Below are positions 16,208-24,846 of a stretch of 64,000 nucleotides of DNA, in pieces. The notes under the pieces were generated by a model that was given only the letters and a program-made list of their open reading frames with translations, was not told the DNA's origin and did no database searches. The translations under genes were made by a program, and so were the position numbers. Origin of the DNA: Psychroflexus tropicus DSM 15496 (GTDB lineage: Bacteria; Bacteroidota; Bacteroidia; Flavobacteriales; Flavobacteriaceae); the NCBI RefSeq assembly GCF_000378765.1, contig NZ_KB905342.1, forward strand, positions 496,001 to 560,000. The letters are read 5' to 3'. Position 1 is the first letter of the stretch. Each line of letters begins with the position of its first letter.

Positions 16208-18337
16208 ATGAAACAAATTCTCATGCCTGTTGCAGCAGCCTGTTTTTTGGCTTCCTGTAGCGAAGGCGAAAAAAATCAAGCCACATTGACCTATCCCGAA
16301 ACCAAACAAGTCGATACGGTAGATGCCTATTTTGACACCGAAGTAAAAGATCCTTATCGCTGGTTAGAAAATGACCGAAGTGACGAAACTGGAGAGTGGG
16401 TGAAAGCTCAAAACGAGTTAACCTTTGGTTATTTGGAAAGCATTCCTTACCGGGATTCTTTAAAAGAGCGTTTATCTGAAGTCTGGAACTATGAGAAGAT
16501 TGGGGCACCATTTAAAAGAGGAGAGTATACTTACTTTTCTAAAAATGATGGTTTACAGAATCAGTATGTGTATTACCGCTATAAAAATGATGAATCTCCA
16601 GAGGATGCAAAAGTCTTTTTAGACCCTAATACCTTCAGCGAAGATGGAACCACCTCTATGGCAGGCATGAGCTTTACAGAAGATGGTGAGTTGCTTGCCT
16701 ATTCCATTTCTGAAGGAGGAAGCGATTGGAGAAAAATTATCATTCTTGACGCTGAAACTAAAGCACAAAAGGGAGATACGATTGTAGACGTCAAATTCAG
16801 TGGAATTTCATGGAAAGGAAACGAAGGCTTTTATTACTCTAGCTACGATAAACCAGATGGCAGTGAGCTGTCCGCGAAAACAGATCAACATAAATTATTC
16901 TACCATAAACTAGGTACTTCTCAAGATAATGATTTATTGATTTACGGGGGAACAGAGGAAGAAAAACACAGGTATGTGTCTGGTGGTGTAACCGAAGACA
17001 ATCGCTATCTAATTGTTTCTGCATCTAAATCTACTTCTGGAAACCGTTTAATGATCAAAGATCTAACTCAGGACAATTCAGAATTTGTCGATGTTGTCGA
17101 TTCATACGATAATGATGTTTCTATCATAGAAAACGAGGGTAGTAAGCTTTTTATCGTGACCGACATGAACGCGCCTAACCGTAAGATCGTAACCGTAGAT
17201 GCCAGCGCTCCTCAACCTGAAAACTGGGAGGGTTTTATTCCGGAAACCGAGCATGTGCTTTCCCCGTCTACAGGAGCTGGGTATTTCTTTGCTGAATATA
17301 TGGTAGATGCCGTATCGCAAGTCAAACAATACGATTATGAAGGAAATTTAGTGAGAGAGGTTGAGCTTCCAGGCGTTGGTTCTGTTGGTGGTTTTGGAGG
17401 AAAAAAAGAAGCTGATGCTCTCTACTTTTCATTTACTAATTATACCACTCCGGGAACCATCTACAAATTCAATCCTGAAGATGGCTCTGCCGAGGTCTAT
17501 CAAAAGCCAAACATCGACTTTGATACTGAAGCTTACGAGAGCAAGCAAATTTTTTATACGTCTAAAGACGGCACTGAGATTCCGATGATCATCACCCATA
17601 AAAAAGGAATTGAGCTTGATGGTACAAACCCTACCATGCTATATGGTTATGGAGGCTTTAATATTTCTTTGACGCCTTCGTTTAGCACTGCTAACACCGT
17701 TTGGTTAGAAAACGGAGGAATTTATGCTGTGGCCAACCTACGTGGTGGTGGTGAATACGGCAAAGAGTGGCATGATGCAGGCATTAAAATGAAGAAGCAA
17801 AACGTATTTGATGATTTTATTGCTGCGGCAGAATACCTTATTGATGGAAAGTATACGTCGTCAGAAAAATTAGCCATCCGCGGAGGGTCCAACGGAGGAC
17901 TTTTGGTAGGCGCAACTATGACGCAACGCCCAGACTTGATGCAGGTCGCCTTACCAGCAGTAGGAGTTTTAGATATGCTACGTTATCACACCTTTACCTC
18001 AGGTGCTGGATGGGCTTACGATTACGGAACGTCAGAAGATAATCCAGAGATGTTTGAGTATCTCAAAGGTTACTCACCATTACATAACGTCAAAGAAGGA
18101 ACTGAGTATCCTGCAACTCTAGTGACTACCGGAGATCACGATGACAGAGTAGTACCAGCACATAGTTTTAAATTTACTGCAGAATTACAAAGCAAGCAGG
18201 CTGGTAGCGACCCAACTTTGATTCGTATCGAAACCGATGCAGGTCATGGAGCCGGAAAACCAACTTCTAAAATCATTCAGGAATACGCTGATATTTTTGC
18301 CTTTACTTTTTATAATATGGGCTACGAGGAATTATAA
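16208..18337 (+). CDS. Prolyl oligopeptidase family serine peptidase (S9A), lipoprotein
   Basis: The 709-residue protein begins with a lipoprotein signal ending in the lipobox LASC (cysteine about residue 17). A beta-propeller domain (about 75-425) is followed by the alpha/beta-hydrolase domain. The nucleophile is Ser561 in GGSNGG, with Asp in GDHDDRVVP and His in DAGHGAG, a full catalytic triad. The family cuts short peptides after proline. The lipid anchor places it in the periplasm or on the outer membrane, fitting peptide scavenging. The gene is monocistronic with a strong terminator at 18355-18390. Confidence 0.92.
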   Translation: MKQILMPVAAACFLASCSEGEKNQATLTYPETKQVDTVDAYFDTEVKDPYRWLENDRSDETGEWVKAQNELTFGYLESIPYRDSLKERLSEVWNYEKIGAPFKRGEYTYFSKNDGLQNQYVYYRYKNDESPEDAKVFLDPNTFSEDGTTSMAGMSFTEDGELLAYSISEGGSDWRKIIILDAETKAQKGDTIVDVKFSGISWKGNEGFYYSSYDKPDGSELSAKTDQHKLFYHKLGTSQDNDLLIYGGTEEEKHRYVSGGVTEDNRYLIVSASKSTSGNRLMIKDLTQDNSEFVDVVDSYDNDVSIIENEGSKLFIVTDMNAPNRKIVTVDASAPQPENWEGFIPETEHVLSPSTGAGYFFAEYMVDAVSQVKQYDYEGNLVREVELPGVGSVGGFGGKKEADALYFSFTNYTTPGTIYKFNPEDGSAEVYQKPNIDFDTEAYESKQIFYTSKDGTEIPMIITHKKGIELDGTNPTMLYGYGGFNISLTPSFSTANTVWLENGGIYAVANLRGGGEYGKEWHDAGIKMKKQNVFDDFIAAAEYLIDGKYTSSEKLAIRGGSNGGLLVGATMTQRPDLMQVALPAVGVLDMLRYHTFTSGAGWAYDYGTSEDNPEMFEYLKGYSPLHNVKEGTEYPATLVTTGDHDDRVVPAHSFKFTAELQSKQAGSDPTLIRIETDAGHGAGKPTSKIIQEYADIFAFTFYNMGYEEL

Positions 18338-18354
18338 GCAATTTCTAAGCTATA

Positions 18355-18390
18355 AAAAATCTCCTGTTGATCTCAACAGGGGATTTTTTT
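18355..18390 (+). terminator. Rho-independent terminator of the S9A peptidase gene
   Basis: The stem is AAAAATCTCCTGTTG paired with CAACAGGGGATTTTT around the loop ATCT (18370-18373), with one G-T pair, ending in a run of seven T. The A-rich left flank means it could act in both directions. Confidence 0.85.
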
Positions 18391-18483
18391 ATACCTATAA
18401 TTTAATGCTGCCTTTTAGAGTTTAGTTGTATCCTAAATTTATAATGAATGATAGCTATTTCGGATTATTAAAAATTCTGTCAA

Positions 18484-18592
18484 TTCGAGTGAATTTCACA
18501 AGTGAAATGAGTGAGATTTGTATCGAGAATAAGAATTTTTCGATATGAATAAGTTCTCGATACGATCCCGATATTCGTAGGAATCACTCGAA
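18484..18592. repeat. Imperfect long inverted-repeat element (REP-like)
   Basis: Outer arms TTCGAGTGA (18484-18492) and TCACTCGAA (18584-18592) enclose inner arms TATCGAGAA (18521-18529) and TTCTCGATA (18554-18562). A small side hairpin TTTCAC-AA-GTGAAA lies at 18494-18507. The element is in the 361-base gap between the S9A terminator and the YfcC gene, where I see no convincing gene. Nested mirror arms of this kind are typical of dispersed extragenic palindromes. Copies elsewhere in the genome cannot be checked here. Confidence 0.7.
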
Positions 18593-18698
18593 ATACAGTT
18601 TATATACCTCACAATGAACAACTTGTTATGAAGCTTTTGTTTCAATGTCTTTTATGGTAATTGAGCTTTCTAAATCTTCCATCTGTAAGTTTTAAACC

Positions 18699-20132
18699 TT
18701 AATAACCCATAAGGACTGCAATAACTATGAACACCAGGGCTAAAATCATAACGACAATAAATAGGGTAAAAATGAATTTAAGCCATTTTTGATAGGAAAC
18801 TCCAGCCATTCCTATCATAGCCATCAGTATTCCGTTGGTAGGGATAATAAGATTGGAAAGTCCGTCGCCGAGCAGGTAAGCCAACACGGCCGTTTGCCTT
18901 GATATTCCTAAAATATCGGACAGTGGTGTCATCAAAGGCATTGAGACTAAGGCCTGACCAGATGCTGATGGGATAAAGAAATTCAACAAGGTTTGAAAAA
19001 ACAACATGCCTTCCGCTGCAAAGACTGTCGGAATAGTCAACAGTGCTTCACTGGAATGATACAAGATTGTATCAATAATCATCCCTTCTTCAAGAACGAC
19101 AGAAATACCGCGAGCTATCCCTACGACTAGTGCAGGCACAATCATGATTTTAAGGCCCTTGGTAAAGGCCTTCATCAACTCATCGCCAGACATTCCTGCT
19201 ATCATGGCGATAACGATGAGCATCCCTATAAAACACCCACTCATCTCAATCAATCCCCAGCCTATCAACTGAACAGCAAGGAGTATGGCGGCATAAGACA
19301 AGACAAAGAAAAGTAGAATGTAAATATGCTTTAGTTCCAATTTCCCTTTTTCAAACGACCCAAATTCAGCTAAATTAAAGTCATCATTATTCATCGATTT
19401 CATAGAGGGGTTTTTCTTAATTCTATTACCGTAGCGAATGATGAAGTAAAAACCAACGCCTGCATACACTAAGTAAATGAAGAATCGAAACCCCATACCC
19501 GAACCAATGGGGAGCTCTGCGATTATTTGTGAGATTTGGACCGTAAAGGGGTTGGTCACCCCAGAACTCCAGCCTAAAAAAAGAGGTATACTGATGAGGG
19601 CGAAACCAAAGAGGCGATCGTATCCTAAACTCTTAGACAAAAACAAAAAAATTGGAATCAGGGCGATAGATTCACCTAATATCCCCATAAAAGAAGATGC
19701 AGAAAAGACCGTCATATAGACCAGGAACAATAGTAGTTTTGGCTTGTTTTTGAACTTTGCAATCAGTGCAAATAAAAACGCATTAATAGCTCCAGTGTAT
19801 TGGACAACTGTAAACACGGAGCCAATTATAAAAAGATAAAAGACAAGTACGGCCGAGTCTGCAAGTCCTTTTGGTATGGCGCTAAAAGTGCCTAATACAG
19901 AAACAGGTGAGGATTTACCTTCTACGGTCTCGTTCACCAATGCAGCTTGTAATGAGTAATTTTTTGGAATCTCTTTGTAGCTGTCAGGTACAATAACTGT
20001 TTGTGTTAGTTCACCATAGTCTTTTTGTTCTCGCTCAAAACTTCCGCTGGGTATGACATAGGTTAGCAAAGAACAACTAACAATAATCCAAAAAAGGAAA
20101 ATAAAAATATGAGGGATTTTAAAACGCTTCAC
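18699..20132 (-). CDS. yfcC: YfcC/DcuC-family membrane carrier
   Basis: The 477-residue protein is very hydrophobic, with about 11-12 predicted membrane helices and a periplasmic loop after the first helix. It resembles the YfcC family within the C4-dicarboxylate anaerobic carrier group (SCSLLTYVIPSGSFE near residue 20; FIPSASGQALVSMPLM near 390). Relatives are annotated as dicarboxylate, arginine/ornithine or short-chain acid carriers, so the substrate is uncertain. The start is GTG (20132), with no better ATG near the N-terminal helix. It is monocistronic; no catabolic gene is next to it. Confidence 0.8.
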   Translation of the reverse strand: MKRFKIPHIFIFLFWIIVSCSLLTYVIPSGSFEREQKDYGELTQTVIVPDSYKEIPKNYSLQAALVNETVEGKSSPVSVLGTFSAIPKGLADSAVLVFYLFIIGSVFTVVQYTGAINAFLFALIAKFKNKPKLLLFLVYMTVFSASSFMGILGESIALIPIFLFLSKSLGYDRLFGFALISIPLFLGWSSGVTNPFTVQISQIIAELPIGSGMGFRFFIYLVYAGVGFYFIIRYGNRIKKNPSMKSMNNDDFNLAEFGSFEKGKLELKHIYILLFFVLSYAAILLAVQLIGWGLIEMSGCFIGMLIVIAMIAGMSGDELMKAFTKGLKIMIVPALVVGIARGISVVLEEGMIIDTILYHSSEALLTIPTVFAAEGMLFFQTLLNFFIPSASGQALVSMPLMTPLSDILGISRQTAVLAYLLGDGLSNLIIPTNGILMAMIGMAGVSYQKWLKFIFTLFIVVMILALVFIVIAVLMGY

Positions 20133-20521
20133 CAGAAGTTTCTTAGTTAAAATGCAGCTGAGGTCCTACGCAGAGCTAATCTTACATTACGTAGCGATAA
20201 ACTTACACATTTGAATCACGCCAGATAGAACATATTGTTTTAGACTTATCTATTTTAGATATTTTTTTGGAATTCTTTAGCCTGGAATCGATTAGGAAGC
20301 TTTGTCTAAATAATTTTTAATTACAAATCTATACACGTTTTATGGGAGTGGTGATTTTCAAAACTAAATGAAGCTGTCTCAAAATATGAAAATCATGAAG
20401 ATTTTGAGACGGGACTTTTTATGTAATTGCTCTAATTTTTAGAGCTTTAGGAGAATCAGGAACCGATCTTTGTTGAGAATACCTTGCTAGATATAGTTAT
20501 AGACATTTTAAGCTGAAAACA
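20133..20521. other. Gene-poor AT-rich intergenic region
   Basis: About 390 bases between the YfcC start and the tRNA-Phe terminator contain no convincing reading frame on either strand. It must hold the YfcC promoter on the minus strand, but no clear TTG-TAnnTTTG pair is visible. The only marked structure is the 10-bp inverted repeat at 20376-20410. Confidence 0.6.
20376..20410. repeat. 10-bp perfect inverted repeat, possible mobile-element remnant
   Basis: GTCTCAAAAT (20376-20385) and ATTTTGAGAC (20401-20410) flank a 15-base loop, followed by GGGACTTTTT. It could form a hairpin, but the position is far from any upstream plus-strand gene. Sequences like GCTGTCTCAAAA also occur at some insertion-sequence ends. 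No transposase is nearby. Confidence 0.45.
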
Positions 20522-20551
20522 AAAAAAAACCTCAACGAGTGAACGTTGAGG
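20522..20551 (-). terminator. Rho-independent terminator of tRNA-Phe
   Basis: On the minus strand, CCTCAACG and CGTTGAGG (20530-20537 and 20544-20551) form a perfect 8-bp stem with a 6-base loop, followed by eight or more T. It is about ten bases after the tRNA 3' end. Confidence 0.85.
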
Positions 20552-20560
20552 TTTAAAAGG

Positions 20561-20633
20561 TGGTGCCTCCAGGAATCGAACCAGGGACACAAGGATTTTC
20601 AGTCCTTTGCTCTACCAACTGAGCTAAGGCACC
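20561..20633 (-). tRNA. tRNA-Phe (anticodon GAA)
   Basis: A 73-base cloverleaf is read on the minus strand: acceptor GGTGCCT pairs with AGGCACC, the D-arm has AGCTCAGTTGGTAGAGC, the anticodon loop CTGAAAA gives GAA, and the T-arm has GGTTCGAATCC. The discriminator base is A. The 3' CCA is not encoded (the next bases are CCT), so it must be added after transcription. It is followed by its own terminator. Confidence 0.95.
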
Positions 20634-20705
20634 AGTTTTATTGCGGGGGCAAATATAAAACCATTATTTAATTAAACAAAAGAAAAGATGAAATATTCTT
20701 ATCCT

Positions 20706-20713
20706 TATCTTTG
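20706..20713 (+). promoter_or_regulatory. -7 box TATCTTTG of the coaX-led operon
   Basis: Exact TAnnTTTG match 15 bases upstream of the coaX ATG at 20729. The TTG at 20711 lies within the box, which excludes it as a start codon. Confidence 0.5.
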
Positions 20714-20728
20714 AGCTTTAATTTAAGT

Positions 20729-21463
20729 ATGAATCTAATCGTTGATATCGGCAATTCACAGGCGAAGCTCGCTGTGTTCAATGCCGATGAACTTATTCTT
20801 AAACTTACCTTAGATCATCAGGATCTGGAAGATCAGATTCAGGATCTAATCAACAATCCTGACTTTCATCTCCAAAACGCTATTATTTCTTCTACTGCTA
20901 AGCCTTTTCCTAAACTTGAGGACTTTCTCGCAAGTCATTTAAAGGTAATAAAATTTTCGCATGAAAGTCAGCTCAACTTCATCAACACTTACACCACACC
21001 TGCTACACTTGGTCTGGATAGGATTGCACTTGTTGCTGCTGCCTCTGGTGAGTTTCCAAAGTCCAATGTTTTGGTGATCGATGCAGGCAGCTGTATTACC
21101 TATGATTTTATAGACCAAAATTCCAAATACCATGGTGGAGCGATCTCTCCTGGTTTACAAATGAGGTTTAAGGCTATGCATACCTTTACAGGAAAATTAC
21201 CCTTGATCACCGAAAGCGTTCAAGACTCTAATTACATTGGTAAATCGACTAAAAAAGCGATGCAAATTGGAGTTTTTAAATCCATTTGCTATGAAATAGA
21301 TGGATATATTGACGATTATCTTGCTGATTATGAAGATTTAACAGTGGTTTTAACAGGTGGGGATTATTATTTGTTGTCAGCATCTATAAAAAATAGCATA
21401 TTTGCGACTCCTAATTTTTTATTGAAAGGATTAAATAAAATTCTACAACTCAACTCAAATTAA
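20729..21463 (+). CDS. coaX: Type III pantothenate kinase
   Basis: From the ATG at 20729 the protein is 244 residues, the usual CoaX size. MNLIVDIGNSQAKLAV is the phosphate-binding loop, TPATLGLDRIAL and VIDAGSCITYDF are the next ASKHA blocks, and GGAISPGLQMRFKAMH is the CoaX signature. It makes 4'-phosphopantothenate, the first step of coenzyme A synthesis. Its stop overlaps the start of the outer-membrane gene (TAATG), so it heads the run that continues to lptC and the PpiD-like gene. Confidence 0.93.
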   Translation: MNLIVDIGNSQAKLAVFNADELILKLTLDHQDLEDQIQDLINNPDFHLQNAIISSTAKPFPKLEDFLASHLKVIKFSHESQLNFINTYTTPATLGLDRIALVAAASGEFPKSNVLVIDAGSCITYDFIDQNSKYHGGAISPGLQMRFKAMHTFTGKLPLITESVQDSNYIGKSTKKAMQIGVFKSICYEIDGYIDDYLADYEDLTVVLTGGDYYLLSASIKNSIFATPNFLLKGLNKILQLNSN

Positions 21464-22713
21464 TGTTCACAAGGTTTACTCTATTTGTCTCGATAATTTT
21501 ATTTGGTGTCACTTCTGTATCAGCACAGGAAGGCTCATCATCACCCTACTCTTTTTTAGGAATAGGTACCAAAGCCTTTAGAGGAACTGTAGAAAACAGA
21601 TCCATGGGTGGCCTTTCTACACTGGGAGATTCTATTCACCTTAATTTAAGAAATCCTGCGGCCTATTCAGACTTGAAACTGACTACTTTTACTGCCGGAG
21701 GTACTTACAATAATGTAAACTTGGAGACAGAGTCCGCTTCTTCCAACTTAGATTATATAACCCTAGATTATGTAGCCATAGGCCTTCCTTTTAATTTATT
21801 AGGCGTAGGTTTTGGTGTGAAGCCAAAAAGTGCAGTAGGATACGAATTAGAAGAGGTAACGACTACCCGAATTTCCAGATTTGATGGAAGGGGTGGGGTC
21901 AATACGGTTTATTTTTCTGTAGGCTTTGAGCCTCTTAGAAACTTAAGGCTGGGTGCCACAGCAAATTATAATTTTGGAGATATAGAAAATAAGGCCCTTC
22001 TGATTAGAGATGGCGTTCAGTTTTCTTCCAGGGAAACAAATTTTACCGATATCAGCGGTCTTTCTTTTGATGCAGGTGCGCTTTACGATTTGGACATCAC
22101 TGATAAACTAACGCTTAAAGCTTCGGGGAGGTATGAAGCAGGTTCATCTCTAGATGTAAGCAGGAGGAGAGAACTAGCGACTATTCAATTTGGGCAAAAT
22201 GAAGCAGAGCTTGTAGTTGAACAATTTGAAGCAGAAATAGAAGACTCTCAAATTGAATTGCCAGAGATGTATGCCTTTGGTCTTGGAATAGGTCAGGATA
22301 GAAAATGGTATGCAGGACTGGAGTATGAAAACTATTCCGCAGGTGATTTTTCAGCTTTAGCTTACAATTTTGGTCCCGAGGTAGTCCAAAACGAATCCAA
22401 TGTGTTTAAATTTGGAGGATATTTTATTCCAAGGTATAACGACCCTGTAAGTTACTTTAAACGAATCGTTTACAGAGCAGGAATGAGGTATGAAGAAACA
22501 GGATTGGAGTATCAGGGACAGGATATAAACGAGTTTGGCATATCATTTGGTTTAGGTTTACCTGCCGGTCGGGTATTTACCAATGCCAACATAGGAGTTG
22601 AATATTTTGAAAGAGGGACAACAGATAACGGGTTAATTCAGGAAAACTTTATTAGCGTTTTCATGAGTTTCTCTTTTAACGACAAATGGTTCATTAAATC
22701 TAAATATAATTAA
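21463..22713 (+). CDS. Putative outer-membrane beta-barrel protein
   Basis: The 416-residue protein has a signal peptide ending at SVSAQ (about residue 22). The mature part is rich in alternating aromatic and polar strands, with a NPAAYSDLKLTTFTAGG block near residue 62, as in FadL-like or porin-like Bacteroidota barrels. The C-terminal strand ends with FSFNDKWFIKSKYN. No specific transport role can be assigned. It is coupled to coaX by TAATG and followed by the TPR protein after 12 bases. Its company with lptC suggests an envelope role, which is inference. Confidence 0.7.
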   Translation: MFTRFTLFVSIILFGVTSVSAQEGSSSPYSFLGIGTKAFRGTVENRSMGGLSTLGDSIHLNLRNPAAYSDLKLTTFTAGGTYNNVNLETESASSNLDYITLDYVAIGLPFNLLGVGFGVKPKSAVGYELEEVTTTRISRFDGRGGVNTVYFSVGFEPLRNLRLGATANYNFGDIENKALLIRDGVQFSSRETNFTDISGLSFDAGALYDLDITDKLTLKASGRYEAGSSLDVSRRRELATIQFGQNEAELVVEQFEAEIEDSQIELPEMYAFGLGIGQDRKWYAGLEYENYSAGDFSALAYNFGPEVVQNESNVFKFGGYFIPRYNDPVSYFKRIVYRAGMRYEETGLEYQGQDINEFGISFGLGLPAGRVFTNANIGVEYFERGTTDNGLIQENFISVFMSFSFNDKWFIKSKYN

Positions 22714-22725
22714 ATACTTAAAATT

Positions 22726-24096
22726 ATGAAGTCTAAAATTGCTTTTACACTTTTAGGAGTATGCTTCGCTTTCAACGTGGCTAGTGCTCAAGATTGTAAT
22801 GTGACACTGAGTTTGTTTAACGAAAGTGCCAAAGTCAATAACTTTAGCGATGCTTACCCTAAATATAAGCAGTTGTTAGAAAACTGCTCAGATGCCAACA
22901 TTTTGATTTATCAACGCGGAGAGAAGATGCTGGAAGGAATGATTGATGATGCTGAAACTAAAGAACGAAAAATGGAATTGGTTCAGGAATACATCGATAA
23001 CCAAATGATGCGTCTGGAAAAGTTTCCACAAAAAACAAAGAAAGGAGATGTCTATTCTGACATCGCCATGATCAAGTACAAAAATGAAGTTGGAACTCTG
23101 GAAGACAGATTAAAAGCGTTTGAAGATGTTACGGAGGCGGACAAAGCGAATTTTGCATCTCCTGTTGCCATTTACGCTTATTTTAGAATCGCCAATGAGC
23201 TTAATGATGCAGGTAAAAGAGATATTCAATTCTTATTTGATAAGTATGACGAGGTAATCGACTTGATCGAAACTCAAGAGAACGAAAAGGCTGCTGAAGC
23301 CAGACCACTTATCGAAAAGCAAGAAGCACAGGAAGAGTTGACCTCAAGAGAATCTAGAATCCTTAAGAATTCTGAGATCTACTTGAGAAACTACACTAAG
23401 ATTAAAGGCAGTGTGAATTCTTTATTAGGATCTAAAGCCGATTGTGATAACTTAATCCCTCTATATAACAAAGATTTTGACGAGAAGAAGTCTGATGTCA
23501 AGTGGTTAAGAAATGCTAACGCCAGATTATCGGCAAAAGACTGTACAGAAGATCCTTTGTTCTTCAAAGTATCTGAAGCCCTTCACAAAATGGAGCCATC
23601 GGCAAACTCTGCTTATTCTTTAGGTCAGTTAGCAGAAGCTGAGGGTGATAGAGCTAAAGCCCTAAAATACTTAAACGAGGCAGCAGAGCTAGCTAAAGAT
23701 AAATCTAGAAAATCTAGAATTTACTATAGAATCGCCAATAACTATAAGGCTCAGGGAAGTTATTCTCAGGCGAGATCTTACTACAGAAGAGCATTGGACA
23801 ACAAGCCATCTATGGGTGTAGCTTATTTAAAAATTGCAGAAATGTATGCGAAAAGTGCCAACAATTGTGGAACATCTGTCTTCGAGAAAAGAGCGGTGTA
23901 CTGGTTGGCAGCAGATTATGCGAAAAGAGCTGGTCGTGTAGATCCTTCTCTAAGTTCAACTGTATCTGCAACTGTAGAAAGTTATCAAGGTAGAGCGCCA
24001 CAAAAATCTGACATCTTCCAGGAAGATGCTGCAGGTAAGAAAATATCATTTTCAAACTGTTGGATTGGTGAGAGCGTGACGGTTCCAAACCTTTAA
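22726..24096 (+). CDS. Exported TPR-repeat protein
   Basis: The 456-residue protein has a signal peptide ending ASAQ (about residue 22). The C-terminal half contains at least two tetratricopeptide units, seen in SAYSLGQLAEAEGDRAKALKYL (about 292-313) and the following RIYYRIANNYKAQGSYSQAR block. Eight or so cysteines are present, which would suit periplasmic disulphides. TPR proteins scaffold assemblies; a role with the neighbouring outer-membrane protein or LptC is plausible but not shown. The stop is one base before lptC. Confidence 0.75.
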   Translation: MKSKIAFTLLGVCFAFNVASAQDCNVTLSLFNESAKVNNFSDAYPKYKQLLENCSDANILIYQRGEKMLEGMIDDAETKERKMELVQEYIDNQMMRLEKFPQKTKKGDVYSDIAMIKYKNEVGTLEDRLKAFEDVTEADKANFASPVAIYAYFRIANELNDAGKRDIQFLFDKYDEVIDLIETQENEKAAEARPLIEKQEAQEELTSRESRILKNSEIYLRNYTKIKGSVNSLLGSKADCDNLIPLYNKDFDEKKSDVKWLRNANARLSAKDCTEDPLFFKVSEALHKMEPSANSAYSLGQLAEAEGDRAKALKYLNEAAELAKDKSRKSRIYYRIANNYKAQGSYSQARSYYRRALDNKPSMGVAYLKIAEMYAKSANNCGTSVFEKRAVYWLAADYAKRAGRVDPSLSSTVSATVESYQGRAPQKSDIFQEDAAGKKISFSNCWIGESVTVPNL

Positions 24097-24097
24097 A

Positions 24098-24655
24098 ATG
24101 ACATTGAATCACTCAGTTTATTTAAAAAGCATTGCTGTAGTTTTATTTACAGCAATGCTTTTTGCTTGTGAAGGAAATCTCCAGAACGTTAAAGACATGG
24201 AGAAAGACTTTCTTGAGCCCCAATCTAAAGTTTACGATCTTAATTTGTTCTATACAGACAGTGGAGCTGTGAAAGCCAACTTAAGAAGTCCCGTCATGCT
24301 GGATTATTCCAATAGAACATTTCCCTTTCGAGAATTTCCAAAAGGCATCGAGTTGGATTTTTTTGAAGCCGACTCTAGTAAAAATACGGTGTATTCAGAT
24401 TATGCCGTTCAATATTTAGAAACTGGCCTCATTGACCTGAGAACCAATGTGAAAATCGTCACCTCAGACAGTACAATCTTAACAGGACCTCAGTTATATT
24501 GGGATCAACAGCAGGAATGGTTATTTACCGACTATTCTTATAATTTACAACTTCCTAACGGAGCTAGAAACCAGGGCGAAGGGTTTGATTCCGATCAGAA
24601 ATTTAGTACTTTTAATTCCAGATCCAATACAGGAATCCAATACATAGAAGAGTAA
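24098..24655 (+). CDS. lptC: LPS export protein LptC
   Basis: The 185-residue protein has an N-terminal hydrophobic segment with a possible lipobox (LFAC, cysteine about residue 26), then a beta-jellyroll region with DYAVQYLETGLIDLRTNVKI and LTGPQLYWDQQQEWLFTD, the LptC/OstA-type repeats. LptC passes LPS from LptBFG to LptA across the periplasm. The start follows the TPR stop by one base and the stop overlaps the next start (TAATG). A perfect 16-bp inverted repeat with terminator form lies within its signal-sequence codons (24124-24163), an odd feature discussed in the findings. Confidence 0.85.
   Translation: MTLNHSVYLKSIAVVLFTAMLFACEGNLQNVKDMEKDFLEPQSKVYDLNLFYTDSGAVKANLRSPVMLDYSNRTFPFREFPKGIELDFFEADSSKNTVYSDYAVQYLETGLIDLRTNVKIVTSDSTILTGPQLYWDQQQEWLFTDYSYNLQLPNGARNQGEGFDSDQKFSTFNSRSNTGIQYIEE
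24124..24163 (+). terminator. Terminator-like perfect hairpin inside lptC
   Basis: Left arm AAAAAGCATTGCTGTA (24124-24139) and right arm TACAGCAATGCTTTTT (24148-24163) pair over all 16 bases with loop GTTTTATT. The right arm ends in five T. It begins 28 bases after the TPR stop, the normal place for a terminator, yet it is inside the lptC frame. It may act as a partial terminator or attenuator. Confidence 0.6.
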
Positions 24656-24846
24656 TGAAGTTTTTCAAATATTTTGAGTTTGCTTATATAGCCTTTGCTA
24701 TATTTTTTATCATAGAAGCTATTCGCGTATGGGCAGAAAGCGAAAGCAGAGCTTATCTTTACCTTTTCTTCTCTGTAATAGCTGTGTTTATGTTTTTTTT
24801 CAAAAGAAGATTTCGAAAAAAAATTGAAAATAAAAACAACAAGTAA
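24655..24846 (+). CDS. Small two-helix membrane protein, hypothetical
   Basis: The 63-residue protein has two hydrophobic helices (about residues 8-25 and 33-48) separated by a short polar turn and followed by a strongly basic tail (KRRFRKKIENKNNK). It overlaps lptC upstream and the CNNM gene downstream, each by one base in TAATG, so it is very likely a translated member of this operon. I do not recognise a characterised family. Its place after lptC is all that hints at an envelope role. Confidence 0.75.
   Translation: MKFFKYFEFAYIAFAIFFIIEAIRVWAESESRAYLYLFFSVIAVFMFFFKRRFRKKIENKNNK

Noticed and set aside
16221-16511. 96-residue minus-strand frame at the start of the S9A peptidase gene
   Set aside because: Antisense to a clear lipoprotein signal and peptidase N-terminus.
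18433-18540. Short 34-codon plus-strand frame starting ATGAATGATAGC
   Set aside because: Falls across the inverted-repeat element and has no coding pattern.
23810-24112. 100-residue minus-strand frame
   Set aside because: Antisense to the TPR gene with no signal of its own.
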